Assembly (NCBI GenBank): GCA_040877935.1 | Contig: JBBDNB010000027.1 | Span: 1 to 64,000 of the forward strand | DNA: 64,000 nt | Origin: Chitinophagales bacterium | GTDB lineage: Bacteria; Bacteroidota; Bacteroidia; Chitinophagales; CAIOSU01 | Reading direction: 5' to 3' | Shown here: positions 33,398 through 40,521 of the stretch, one piece after another | How positions within the stretch are numbered: position 1 is the stretch's first letter | How the letters are laid out: the number at the start of each line of letters is the position of its first letter | Program-made: the position numbers and the translations under genes | The notes under the pieces: model-generated | Told to the model about the DNA's origin: nothing | Database searches by the model: none | The model's input: only the letters and a program-made list of their open reading frames with translations

Positions 33398-35879
33398 AAT
33401 CGATCATATTGCTGAGTAAACGAAATGCGCCCGGCACACCTGCGGGCAATTCCCTGAAAAATGAAATGCCAGTGTACATAAAATGTCCTTTTCCAAAAGG
33501 CGCAATCAAAACACTGCCCTGTAGCGGTTCCTCGCCCGGATCGTTCATTTCAAAAACCGTTTGATAACGCTCGTCCCAGGTTTGGGCAAAATACAAGCCA
33601 CGCTCCTGCACCCAACCTTCAAAATCTGCTTTGCCGAGCTTATTTGGTTCGGATGCCAATTTTTTACCGCTGTCCAGAATCCTCATTTCTGCCTCTTCTA
33701 CCGTCACCCTGCCGTGATCAATTTCAAAAGGATAGGGCCCGATTTTATCCGTGAGCAATCCCCTTTTGGTTTGGTACTGCACAATCAGCGTTCCGCCATT
33801 TTTCACGTAATCCATCAATGCATCATATTTCTGCAAAAGCCATTCCTCGGTATTGTAAGCGCGCACGCCAATCAATATTGTGGGAAATTGGGAAAGCTCA
33901 GAAGCATCAAAATTGTCTTCATCAATCATGCTGACTTCATAGCCGGCTTCCTCCAGATTTTTATTCACCAGATCGCCAGCGCCCATGATATATCCGACCT
34001 TTTTTACATTTTGCGCACTTTCCAGTCGCAGCAATTTGGCTTCCGCATCGGGGAAAATACTTTGATATGGAATGTGGTCGTATTCTATATTTACAAAGCT
34101 TCTGTTCCAGCTTTTTTCACCAGAAACAAATACAGGTTTTATCGCTCCGCTTTTCTGTTTTTTTGAGGGCGAAATATTGAAAGCATAATTTTTCTCTTTG
34201 CCGGCCTCTTCCAAGCTTAGCGGAATTTCCTCCGGTTCAGATTTCCAGCCTTTGGGCAAATCCAGCTTAAGCGTGCCGCTTAGGTTTTCCTTCCAGCTTT
34301 TCAGTTTTATGCTGATTTCCCTTGCTTCATCCGAAGGAAAAATAAACACATCATTGCCCAGATTCAAACTCACATCGGGCGCAATAAAGAATGGGCGGTA
34401 CAATTCGCCTTTCACCCTGTCTGTCCATTTGTATTGCAGCGGAAGTTGGTATTCCAATTCGGCTCCCTGTATGTTCAATTTTACGCTGGCGAATATGCTC
34501 GCATCATTTTCCGGCATTCCTGTATATTCCATTCCGGGAATTTTAAACATCCCGATATTTTCCTGCGCTTCCCGCAACCAATATGCCTGATTTACAAGCG
34601 CATTATCCGCAATTTGCAATTCTGCCTCCACAACTTCTTCCTTATTATTTTCTAAATTTTCAGGCATTTCAAAAGAATTGAAAGCTGTATTGAATTGAAT
34701 GGATTCTACCGTGATTTTTGTATCACTTCGGTTCAATAATTTCACTTCAGCCTTGATTTTATTGCCCGCTACTGAATAATAATTTTCAGCCAAAGCTTCC
34801 AAATGCAAACCGCAAATGGCATAGATTACCTCGCTGAGCTCCTGCAATTTGATATCGACATAATGGTGGCTGCCTTTGATTTTTTGCAATTCCTTGTAAG
34901 CGGTCAACAATGCGGGCAAAATCAAAGTAGGGTTTTTCGGGTCGAAATTTTCTGCTGCTTTATTGAGGAAAAGGCCAGCATTTTGTGCGCCATCAATTCT
35001 GCCCCAGGTCAGGTTTACATCATCAAAAAGATCTGCCTTGGCCGTATCGCCCATCACGTATTCCAAGTATTCGGGCTGTTCACCTCTTGTTTTTTCCGAG
35101 CCAAAACCCTGGCTTTTGTGCTGACTGCGACTTTCCGCTGCAATCTCAGAGCAAGACAAGCCCAGTTCTGGCAGGTAAGCGCCAATATCCACAATTATTT
35201 TATTGGTGGTATCCAACTCCTGCCCCGTTCTGCGGTAAAACCAGGGCGATGTATTCCAGTACAATCTTTTGGGCGACCAGGTATCCAATGTTTTCAATTG
35301 CTCGGGAAATGCTTCCGGATCTCCGGCCATTTCAAAGGCTTTTTCGGCCAAATCTGCCGAGGCGCTGTGGTGGCCGTGGGTCGGGTAATTGTATTTGCTG
35401 GGAGGAAAGCGCGTGATCAGCACATCGGGGCGAAACTGCCGAATGACATAAACCATATCTTCCAGCACCTGCGCCTCATTCCAAATATTCAGGCTTTCAT
35501 CTGATGTTTTGGAATAGCCAAAATCTACCGCACGCGTAAAAAACTGGTGTCCACCATCAATCCTGCGTGCAGCGAGCAGCTCTTGTGTGCGGATGATGCC
35601 GAGATAAGAACCAATTTCGGTGCCGATCATATTTTGTCCGCCATCACCACGGGTGAGTGAGAGGTAGCCGCTCCTGATATTGCGCTTTTTCGAAAGCCAG
35701 GTAATCAGGCGGGTGTTTTCATCATCGGGATGGGCGGCAATGTAAAGGGCCGTACCGAGGGTATTGAGTTTTTCAAGCCGCAACTGGATTTCGCCCGCAT
35801 TTAGGTTTTGGGGCTTTTCGGCAGATAGATGCAGGCAAGTAAATAGTATTAAAAAAAGAACAGCACTTATTCTCAGCAT
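33387..35879 (-). CDS. PIG-L family deacetylase with C-terminal glutamine-amidotransferase-like region
   Basis: 830 residues, signal peptide to about residue 20, then a LmbE/PIG-L domain (about 30-240) with the zinc motif A-A-H-P-D-D-E-N and P-T-H-G-H-H-S-A-S. A long beta-rich middle (about 350-600) and a C-terminal region with V-G-Y-I-M-G-A-G-D-L-V and F-G-K-G-H-F-M-Y-T-G-I-S segments typical of GATase1-like/DUF4350-type folds. PIG-L enzymes deacetylate N-acetylglucosamine conjugates. Probably periplasmic. It heads a coupled trio with a small protein and the symporter. Confidence 0.88.
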   Translation of the reverse strand: MLRISAVLFLILFTCLHLSAEKPQNLNAGEIQLRLEKLNTLGTALYIAAHPDDENTRLITWLSKKRNIRSGYLSLTRGDGGQNMIGTEIGSYLGIIRTQELLAARRIDGGHQFFTRAVDFGYSKTSDESLNIWNEAQVLEDMVYVIRQFRPDVLITRFPPSKYNYPTHGHHSASADLAEKAFEMAGDPEAFPEQLKTLDTWSPKRLYWNTSPWFYRRTGQELDTTNKIIVDIGAYLPELGLSCSEIAAESRSQHKSQGFGSEKTRGEQPEYLEYVMGDTAKADLFDDVNLTWGRIDGAQNAGLFLNKAAENFDPKNPTLILPALLTAYKELQKIKGSHHYVDIKLQELSEVIYAICGLHLEALAENYYSVAGNKIKAEVKLLNRSDTKITVESIQFNTAFNSFEMPENLENNKEEVVEAELQIADNALVNQAYWLREAQENIGMFKIPGMEYTGMPENDASIFASVKLNIQGAELEYQLPLQYKWTDRVKGELYRPFFIAPDVSLNLGNDVFIFPSDEAREISIKLKSWKENLSGTLKLDLPKGWKSEPEEIPLSLEEAGKEKNYAFNISPSKKQKSGAIKPVFVSGEKSWNRSFVNIEYDHIPYQSIFPDAEAKLLRLESAQNVKKVGYIMGAGDLVNKNLEEAGYEVSMIDEDNFDASELSQFPTILIGVRAYNTEEWLLQKYDALMDYVKNGGTLIVQYQTKRGLLTDKIGPYPFEIDHGRVTVEEAEMRILDSGKKLASEPNKLGKADFEGWVQERGLYFAQTWDERYQTVFEMNDPGEEPLQGSVLIAPFGKGHFMYTGISFFRELPAGVPGAFRLLSNMIDYGK

Positions 35880-36030
35880 AGTTTTGGAATTTAAGTTTGC
35901 TAAGATAAATAAATTGGGATGTTGATAGGGGTGGTTGGGGAAGATTAACAGGGAAAGAGTAATCCTTGAAGGTTTTTCAAAAGTGTAACAAACTCTATCG
36001 AACTTGTGGACATAACAAAGTTTACCTTTT

Positions 36031-36081
36031 CATAGATGGAGATTCTGGATAAATTTTTTACAAAAATTTTCCAGAATGACG
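36031..36081. repeat. Palindromic repeat copy A beside the GIY-YIG gene
   Basis: A stem ATTCTGGA-t-AAATTTTT (from 36042) pairs with AAAAATTT-t-CCAGAAT, framed by CATAGATGGAG on the left and GACG on the right. A second, longer copy occurs at 36542-36621 in the same orientation. The surrounding 35880-36190 gap has no other gene. Confidence 0.75.
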
Positions 36082-36134
36082 AGTTTATTTAGGAGCATTC
36101 CCTTGAATAAACCAATGAAACTAACAACCGAAAC

Positions 36135-36162
36135 CGTCATTCCTGCGAAGGCAGGAATCTCC
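36135..36162. repeat. Palindromic repeat copy B (inverted)
   Basis: CGTCATTCCTGCGAAGGCAG followed by GAATCTCC: a TTCCTGC-gaag-GCAGGAA hairpin with the same CGTCATTC and GAATCTCC borders, but in opposite orientation to copies A and C. Confidence 0.75.
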
Positions 36163-36190
36163 AAAAATCAAGAAGATAGCCAGTTAATAC

Positions 36191-36493
36191 CTATTGAAAA
36201 TCCGCAACTTCATCAAACAAGTCACGCATATCCGGGTTTTGTTTTTTAATCAAATTTATCTTCCACTCCCTTTTCCAATATTTCAATTGCTTTTCTTTTA
36301 TAATAGCTGATTCAATCCTGTCATAAAATTCAAAATAAACCAGATCGGTACAATTGTATTTTTCAGTAAAATCGGAGCCCATAGCATTTTTATGCTCATA
36401 AGCCCTTTTGTAAAGGTTACTTGTCACACCAATATATAAAACTGTGCGATAAGGGTTCGAAACAATATACACATAGCCGCCCTTTGGTTTCAT
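36191..36493 (-). CDS. GIY-YIG nuclease-domain protein
   Basis: 100 residues from the ATG at 36493 (M-K-P-K). GIY-YIG motif as V-Y9-I...L-Y20-I-G22, catalytic R30 and the helix E-S-A-I-I-K-E-K-Q-L-K with the conserved glutamate. Stand-alone single-domain members of this size are common in Bacteroidota; endonuclease activity is plausible but unproven. It lies between repeat copies A/B and C. Confidence 0.88.
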   Translation of the reverse strand: MKPKGGYVYIVSNPYRTVLYIGVTSNLYKRAYEHKNAMGSDFTEKYNCTDLVYFEFYDRIESAIIKEKQLKYWKREWKINLIKKQNPDMRDLFDEVADFQ

Positions 36494-36541
36494 TACTTGG
36501 GATTTTTTAAAGCAGCAAAAAATAAGCATTTATTTCGTTTC

Positions 36542-36621
36542 CATAGATGGAGATTCCCTGCCTTGCCAAATCAAATGCAGGCAGGCGGATAAATTTTTGA
36601 AAAAAATTTTCCAGAATGACG
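36542..36621. repeat. Palindromic repeat copy C
   Basis: CATAGATGGAGATTC at the left and AAATTTTCCAGAATGACG at the right match the borders of copy A. The centre contains an extra CCTGCCT...AGGCAGG hairpin. Just upstream of the GIY-YIG start region on its transcribed strand. Confidence 0.75.
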
Positions 36622-36677
36622 GGTGAATTTGGGTTGTGTTCAAAGCGATTTTCAAAAAATGAATATGGTTGCAACCT

Positions 36678-37551
36678 CTATAATTCCTTTAATTTTTCAA
36701 TTACCGTTACAGCATCTCTGCTTAGTCGTGTAAATGCGAACCACTTTTTCCCTAAATCCTTGAGGGAAGCGCCAATATGATATACCGTTTCGTCATCAAT
36801 AATTAGGAAGCGGTCATGGGACTTATCAAATTTTTGTAGTTCTATAGCAGGATATTGTACATTGTGTTTTTCTATATCAAGCAGCAAGGTTTTAGAAAAT
36901 CTCTTACAATATATCGTTGTAAGTACATTTTTCTTTCTTTTCGAAAGCAACAGTAATACAGAATCATCGATATAATTATCAATTAGCCTGATTGATTTAT
37001 TAGCACTGCGGATTAAATCAGATACAAATGAATAGGAATCAAAGGTTTGCCCATCAAAATAAACACCTTGACTGGGTATGTCTGAACGAGATTCTAAAGC
37101 TTTAAAAACTTTCTCAAAATTTTGTTCGTTTTCTATTTGCTTCAATTCAAAATTATCCATTTGTTGAAGCAGCCTTGTGTATGCTGAAAAAGATTGTCGC
37201 ATTTTGATAAAGGCATCCATTATTAATATGCTCACCTGGATGGCAGTTTTGCTTCTCAAAACAGCTGAAAGCATAGCAACACCCTGTTCAGGGCAAATAT
37301 CTTCGACCACCGTGTTCAGAACTTGAGGTAACAAATTGTGACCTCAAGCCATCAAATTCTTTTTCTGTCAATTGAAATCTAAATCTTGCAGGAAAACGAT
37401 CAATATTTCTTTTTACAGCCTGGTTGAGCGCCTTGGTTTCTACATCATACATTTCTGCAATATCCTTGTCAAGCATTACCTGCTGACCCCAAACATTATA
37501 AATCCGGTTTTCTATGTCTTCTTGCTTGTATTTAGTAATTGCTTTTTTCAT
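36678..37551 (-). pseudogene. ORF6N-domain protein with PLD-like tail, frameshifted
   Basis: Two overlapping frames together match one protein. The first (37288-37551, 87 residues) is an ORF6N domain beginning V-M-L-D-K-D-I-A-E-M-Y-D-V-E-T and ending G-G-R-R-Y-L-P-stop. The second (36678-37334) resumes with E-Q-G-V-A-M-L-S-A-V-L-R-S and ends in a PLD-like region, H-D-R-F-L-I-I-D-D-E-T-V-Y-H-I-G-A-S-L-K-D-L-G-K-K-W. In intact relatives R-Y-L-P is followed by a short Y-x-F-T-E-Q-G, so about 11 bp appear deleted near 37310. Phage or defence-island regulators carry ORF6N domains. Confidence 0.8.
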
Positions 37552-37725
37552 TTATTGAGCGATCAATTTGTCTAAATTAAAAATATTTGATTTAAAAACA
37601 ATTGCATAGGTATGGAATACTGAATTACACCCACCGATTGCGCAAAAAACCAACCACATAGCAAACATCCATCTGCTATAGATTCATACAGGTGAGCATT
37701 ACACAGGCTTCCCAAGTCCCCAACT

Positions 37726-37755
37726 ATTCGTAGCACCCTTGCTGCGAATTTTTTA
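37726..37755 (+). terminator. Orphan terminator-like hairpin
   Basis: ATTCGTAGCA (37726-37735) pairs with TGCTGCGAAT (37740-37749, one G-U) around CCCT, with five Ts following on the plus strand. No plus-strand gene precedes it, so it is either a remnant or accidental. Confidence 0.4.
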
Positions 37756-37789
37756 AACTAATCCTTTATGAAAAGCTGCTGAAGTTTCA

Positions 37790-38437
37790 TTAAAACAACT
37801 TCTCAAAAACCTCCTTTATTAATGCCGGAATCTGACTAAATGCATGAAGTGTTGCTTCCGGCTTGGTAATCAGGAAGAAAATGATTTTTGGGATTGCCAG
37901 AACAAATTCAAGAACAAAGGCTAAAATGGGCAAGAGTAGGTAAGCCCATATCGGAAATTTAAATCTCGTACTGATTTTATTTTGAATGGCCTCCCAAATA
38001 ATAAAAAGCCTGTCTTTGTAATGCCACAGAATCAGGCAGTCAAGAATAATGTAGCCCGAGAGGCGCCAGGCAAAGCCTGTTTTTAAACTGGGCGGCATAA
38101 AAGAAAGGTCGATAATGAGGATATTGGCGACAATGGGCAGGAATAGAAAAGCTCCTAAAAGAACCGTTCGGTTGATGAGCAATAGCAACCCGCAAATCAG
38201 TTGGGAAACACCAATAAAAGTCTTGAATGGCTCGTGATCAAAAAGATACCAGGAAACCCTGAAGAGGCTTAGATCCTGGATGGGCGTGGTCAATTCTTCA
38301 GGCCTTAATCCAAATTGCCCATCTACTAATTTACCCCAGCCATAGCTGATAAAAGTCCAGGCCAGTAAAACCCTGAACACCAGGATAAGGTAATCCCAGT
38401 ATTTTGCTTTTGGAATGGATTTGATTTTTTGGAGCAT
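37790..38437 (-). CDS. DoxX-like integral membrane protein
   Basis: 215 residues with five or so hydrophobic segments. It opens with K-Y-W-D-Y-L-I-L-V-F-R-V-L-L-A-W-T-F-I-S-Y-G-W-G-K-L-V and has I-G-V-S-Q-L-I-C-G-L-L-L-L, a DoxX/MauE-like pattern. Function unknown; some DoxX members relate to oxidative stress or thiosulfate metabolism. No partners nearby. Confidence 0.65.
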   Translation of the reverse strand: MLQKIKSIPKAKYWDYLILVFRVLLAWTFISYGWGKLVDGQFGLRPEELTTPIQDLSLFRVSWYLFDHEPFKTFIGVSQLICGLLLLINRTVLLGAFLFLPIVANILIIDLSFMPPSLKTGFAWRLSGYIILDCLILWHYKDRLFIIWEAIQNKISTRFKFPIWAYLLLPILAFVLEFVLAIPKIIFFLITKPEATLHAFSQIPALIKEVFEKLF

Positions 38438-38546
38438 AGCTTTTGAAATAAATATCCAATAAATTTAAAAAATATCGCTTTCATTAAGGTCTATTTGATC
38501 ACTACTGATGTTTACAAAGTGGTTTGCGCAAACAAACCCTGATGCG

Positions 38547-38598
38547 GGCACGCATTCGCTATGCTTCAGGCTATGCTGCAAAATGCGCGCCAGTGGAG
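38547..38598. repeat. 52-bp RHS-associated repeat, copy 1
   Basis: 46 of 52 positions match copy 2 at 39277-39328 inside the RHS remnant. It has an internal duplication of CTATGCT. It lies just past the 3' end of the lipoprotein gene. Confidence 0.8.
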
Positions 38599-38608
38599 TT
38601 CGCGCCAG

Positions 38609-39076
38609 CTATGGGGATATTGGAAACTCAGTAAAACCTGTTATGTAATAAAAATCCTGATTTTTTTCTTTACGAAAAGAAATTCTATAAATAAATTTAT
38701 TCACATCATTCATCACATAAAAATTTTCTCTTTGTTCTATATTAAAACACCCTTCATTTAAAGGACTCAAGTTATATGTATTGAACAGGCGATTTAAAAG
38801 GTGCTCATCTATATTTTTAGATTTTATTTTAACGATCTCATAAACTGGCTTTTCATCTATATTGTCAAATTGATAATATATAAAAGTGTCATTTTTCTCA
38901 AATCCAAGTATGATTACATCTTCCACAATAGGTTTATAGCCATTTTTTAGAAGAGAGTTATATGTTACATTTGGATTCGGATTAAATAACTCATTTGTAG
39001 GTTGCAGATTGATTGGATTGCAAGAACAAACGTATAATAAACACACTATCAAAAATGCATTAATTTCCTGTTTCAT
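38609..39076 (-). CDS. Hypothetical lipoprotein, possible orphan immunity protein
   Basis: 155 residues with a lipoprotein signal (C-L-L-Y-V-C-S-C near residue 19) and a soluble alpha/beta mature part rich in N, Y, E and K (N-D-T-F-I-Y-Y-Q-F-D-N-I-D-E). No family recognised. It is downstream of the RHS remnant on the same strand and flanked by RHS-associated repeat copies at 38547 and 39155, the location in which toxin-immunity genes of RHS loci sit. Immunity is inference. Confidence 0.6.
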   Translation of the reverse strand: MKQEINAFLIVCLLYVCSCNPINLQPTNELFNPNPNVTYNSLLKNGYKPIVEDVIILGFEKNDTFIYYQFDNIDEKPVYEIVKIKSKNIDEHLLNRLFNTYNLSPLNEGCFNIEQRENFYVMNDVNKFIYRISFRKEKNQDFYYITGFTEFPISP

Positions 39077-39154
39077 TTCGCACGTTTTTTAACCGTTGCC
39101 ATTCGTTACTTGGAATCGTTTGTTCACCCCACTCACACTCATTTGCCGTCTAGC

Positions 39155-39179
39155 TTTTGCAGCATAGCGAACGCCCGCC
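39155..39179. repeat. Shortened inverted copy of the RHS-associated repeat
   Basis: TTTTGCAGCATAGCGAACGC at 39155-39174 matches the reverse complement of copy 1 with one sub-repeat missing (C-C-T-G-A-A-G-C-A-T-A-G absent) and CGCCC for GCGTG near the end. Confidence 0.6.
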
Positions 39180-39219
39180 TGCATAAAGCATTCGGGTAAG
39201 AGTGCGGACTCTAAATCGG

Positions 39220-39600
39220 TTATTTTATATTTTTCGGACATCCGACTAAAATAAGAAATTCTGGATTTGTTGGGTAGGCACGCATTCGCCTTGCTACAGG
39301 CCTTGCTGCAAAATGCGCGTCAGTGGAGGCCTCGTTGCCCGTTATTTCGTTTAGGTTTTCGTGGCCGCCTGCTCCATAGCGGTAAAGTTCACCGCTGTAA
39401 AACGTGCGCCCCGGTAAAGGCCATCCCCCGGGATACCTGTCCACTGCCTGTTTCACGTTGGCTTCGTAGTGGGATATAGTACCGGGGTTTAAAGGGTCTT
39501 CTATCGGTTTCCTCAAGTCCGAGACCACCGGCATAATATTTCCGGTGTGCGAGGTCAACTCATAGTTTAAGACTACTCTATGTTGTGTATCTATACCCAT
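39220..39600 (-). pseudogene. Decayed RHS-repeat core remnant
   Basis: 126 residues that read like the terminal core of Bacteroidota RHS proteins: N-Y-E-L-T-S-H-T-G-N followed by V-V-S-D, then a degenerate P-G-R-T-F-Y-S-G-E-L-Y-R-Y-G and E-N-L-N-E-I-T-G-N-E, after which the sequence runs into the 52-bp repeat and loses homology. Relatives have Y-x-L-T-D-H-L-G-N-V-R-A-V-V-S-D and a toxin tip behind the core. The ATG overlaps the PorP/SprF stop by one base (TGATG). Confidence 0.65.
39277..39328. repeat. 52-bp RHS-associated repeat, copy 2
   Basis: Direct counterpart of 38547-38598 with six differences; the two internal CTATG units are changed together to CCTTG. Lies inside the RHS remnant reading frame, encoding its C-terminal A-H-F-A-A-R-P-V-A-R-R-M-R-A-Y-P stretch. 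Confidence 0.8.
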
Positions 39601-40508
39601 CAATAATACCTCGGACTCTTAACCACCTGTGTTTTCTCCTTAAAGCCGGCAAAGCGGGCAATAAGGGAAACTTCGTGGGAGCCGCTGTTGTTGGTGCGGA
39701 GTTCGCCAAAATCAAAATCAAAGGAATAGCTGAGCAGCAGTGGTTTTACCACATACACCCCTAATAGAGCGGCAATATCATCGGTGGTGCGGTAAATGGC
39801 GCCCAATACCACCCGTTCGTTCCAGGTGGCGTTTACATTGATGTCCGCCTGGGAGATAAACCCTGCATTGCGGAAAAATACGGCCGGGGACAAGACCCAG
39901 CTTTCGCTCAATTTCCAATCGTAACGGGCATAGGCGAAGTAATGTCGCGGGTTTTGGAATACCGTGGCATTTTCCAGGGATTTCTGCAAATGGCTCACGG
40001 CCACGCCCAGGGTAAATCCCCTGGCATAGAGCTCAAGCCCCAGGCCAACATCCGCTTTCACCTGTCCTTCCTGAACATTGTAGGCACTTTGGTCACCCGT
40101 CTGCTGATAGCGCAATTCGCTACCTTTTACAAAATAATTGGCAATACCGAAATTGATGCCCGCAGAAAGGCGTATGTCATCGCCCAAGCGCTGGCGGTAA
40201 GCATAATTGATCCGTGCCGTAGTGGTGCGCTCCTCGCCCAGCATATCGTTCAGCACGGTGAGGCCCACACCACCCTTAATCTTTGGCACAAAGGCATGTG
40301 CATTGAGCAATTGAGTGGAAGGCGCTCCGTCAAAGCCCGTCCACTGCTGCCGTGCCAAGACCCCGACAAAAACATCATCGGTATTTCCCGCAGCAGCAGG
40401 ATTGTAAAAATTGCTGTGGTACATAAAATGATTCAGCATTGGGTCGGTCTGGCTCCATGCTAAAATGGGCAGCAACAATGCAATGAGTAAGGACAATAAT
40501 ATCTTCAT
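39600..40508 (-). CDS. PorP/SprF family T9SS outer membrane protein
   Basis: 302 residues from the ATG at 40508 (a TTG at 40514 is also in frame). Signal peptide ends near A-W-S-Q, then the family opening D-P-M-L-N-H-F-M-Y-H-S-N-F-Y-N-P-A-A-A-G and beta-barrel strands; the end is V-V-K-S-P-R-Y-Y. SprF-type proteins are needed to export partner adhesins with type B sorting domains in Flavobacterium johnsoniae. Last gene of the cluster headed by such an adhesin, so it is probably its dedicated partner. Confidence 0.9.
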   Translation of the reverse strand: MKILLSLLIALLLPILAWSQTDPMLNHFMYHSNFYNPAAAGNTDDVFVGVLARQQWTGFDGAPSTQLLNAHAFVPKIKGGVGLTVLNDMLGEERTTTARINYAYRQRLGDDIRLSAGINFGIANYFVKGSELRYQQTGDQSAYNVQEGQVKADVGLGLELYARGFTLGVAVSHLQKSLENATVFQNPRHYFAYARYDWKLSESWVLSPAVFFRNAGFISQADINVNATWNERVVLGAIYRTTDDIAALLGVYVVKPLLLSYSFDFDFGELRTNNSGSHEVSLIARFAGFKEKTQVVKSPRYY

Positions 40509-40521
40509 AATCAAGCGATTT

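Noticed and set aside
33561-34166. Long plus-strand frames (for example 201 codons at 33561 and 233 codons at 34803) opposite the PIG-L gene
   Set aside because: They are antisense to a clear coding gene, with no domain and no initiation signals.
35880-36190. CRISPR array suggested by repeated CGTCATTC units
   Set aside because: The three copies differ in length and orientation and have no regular spacers; they behave as palindromic repeats.
37288-37551. Stand-alone short ORF6N protein ending naturally at R-Y-L-P
   Set aside because: Its end and the start of the overlapping frame join seamlessly into a family protein, so a frameshift is more likely.
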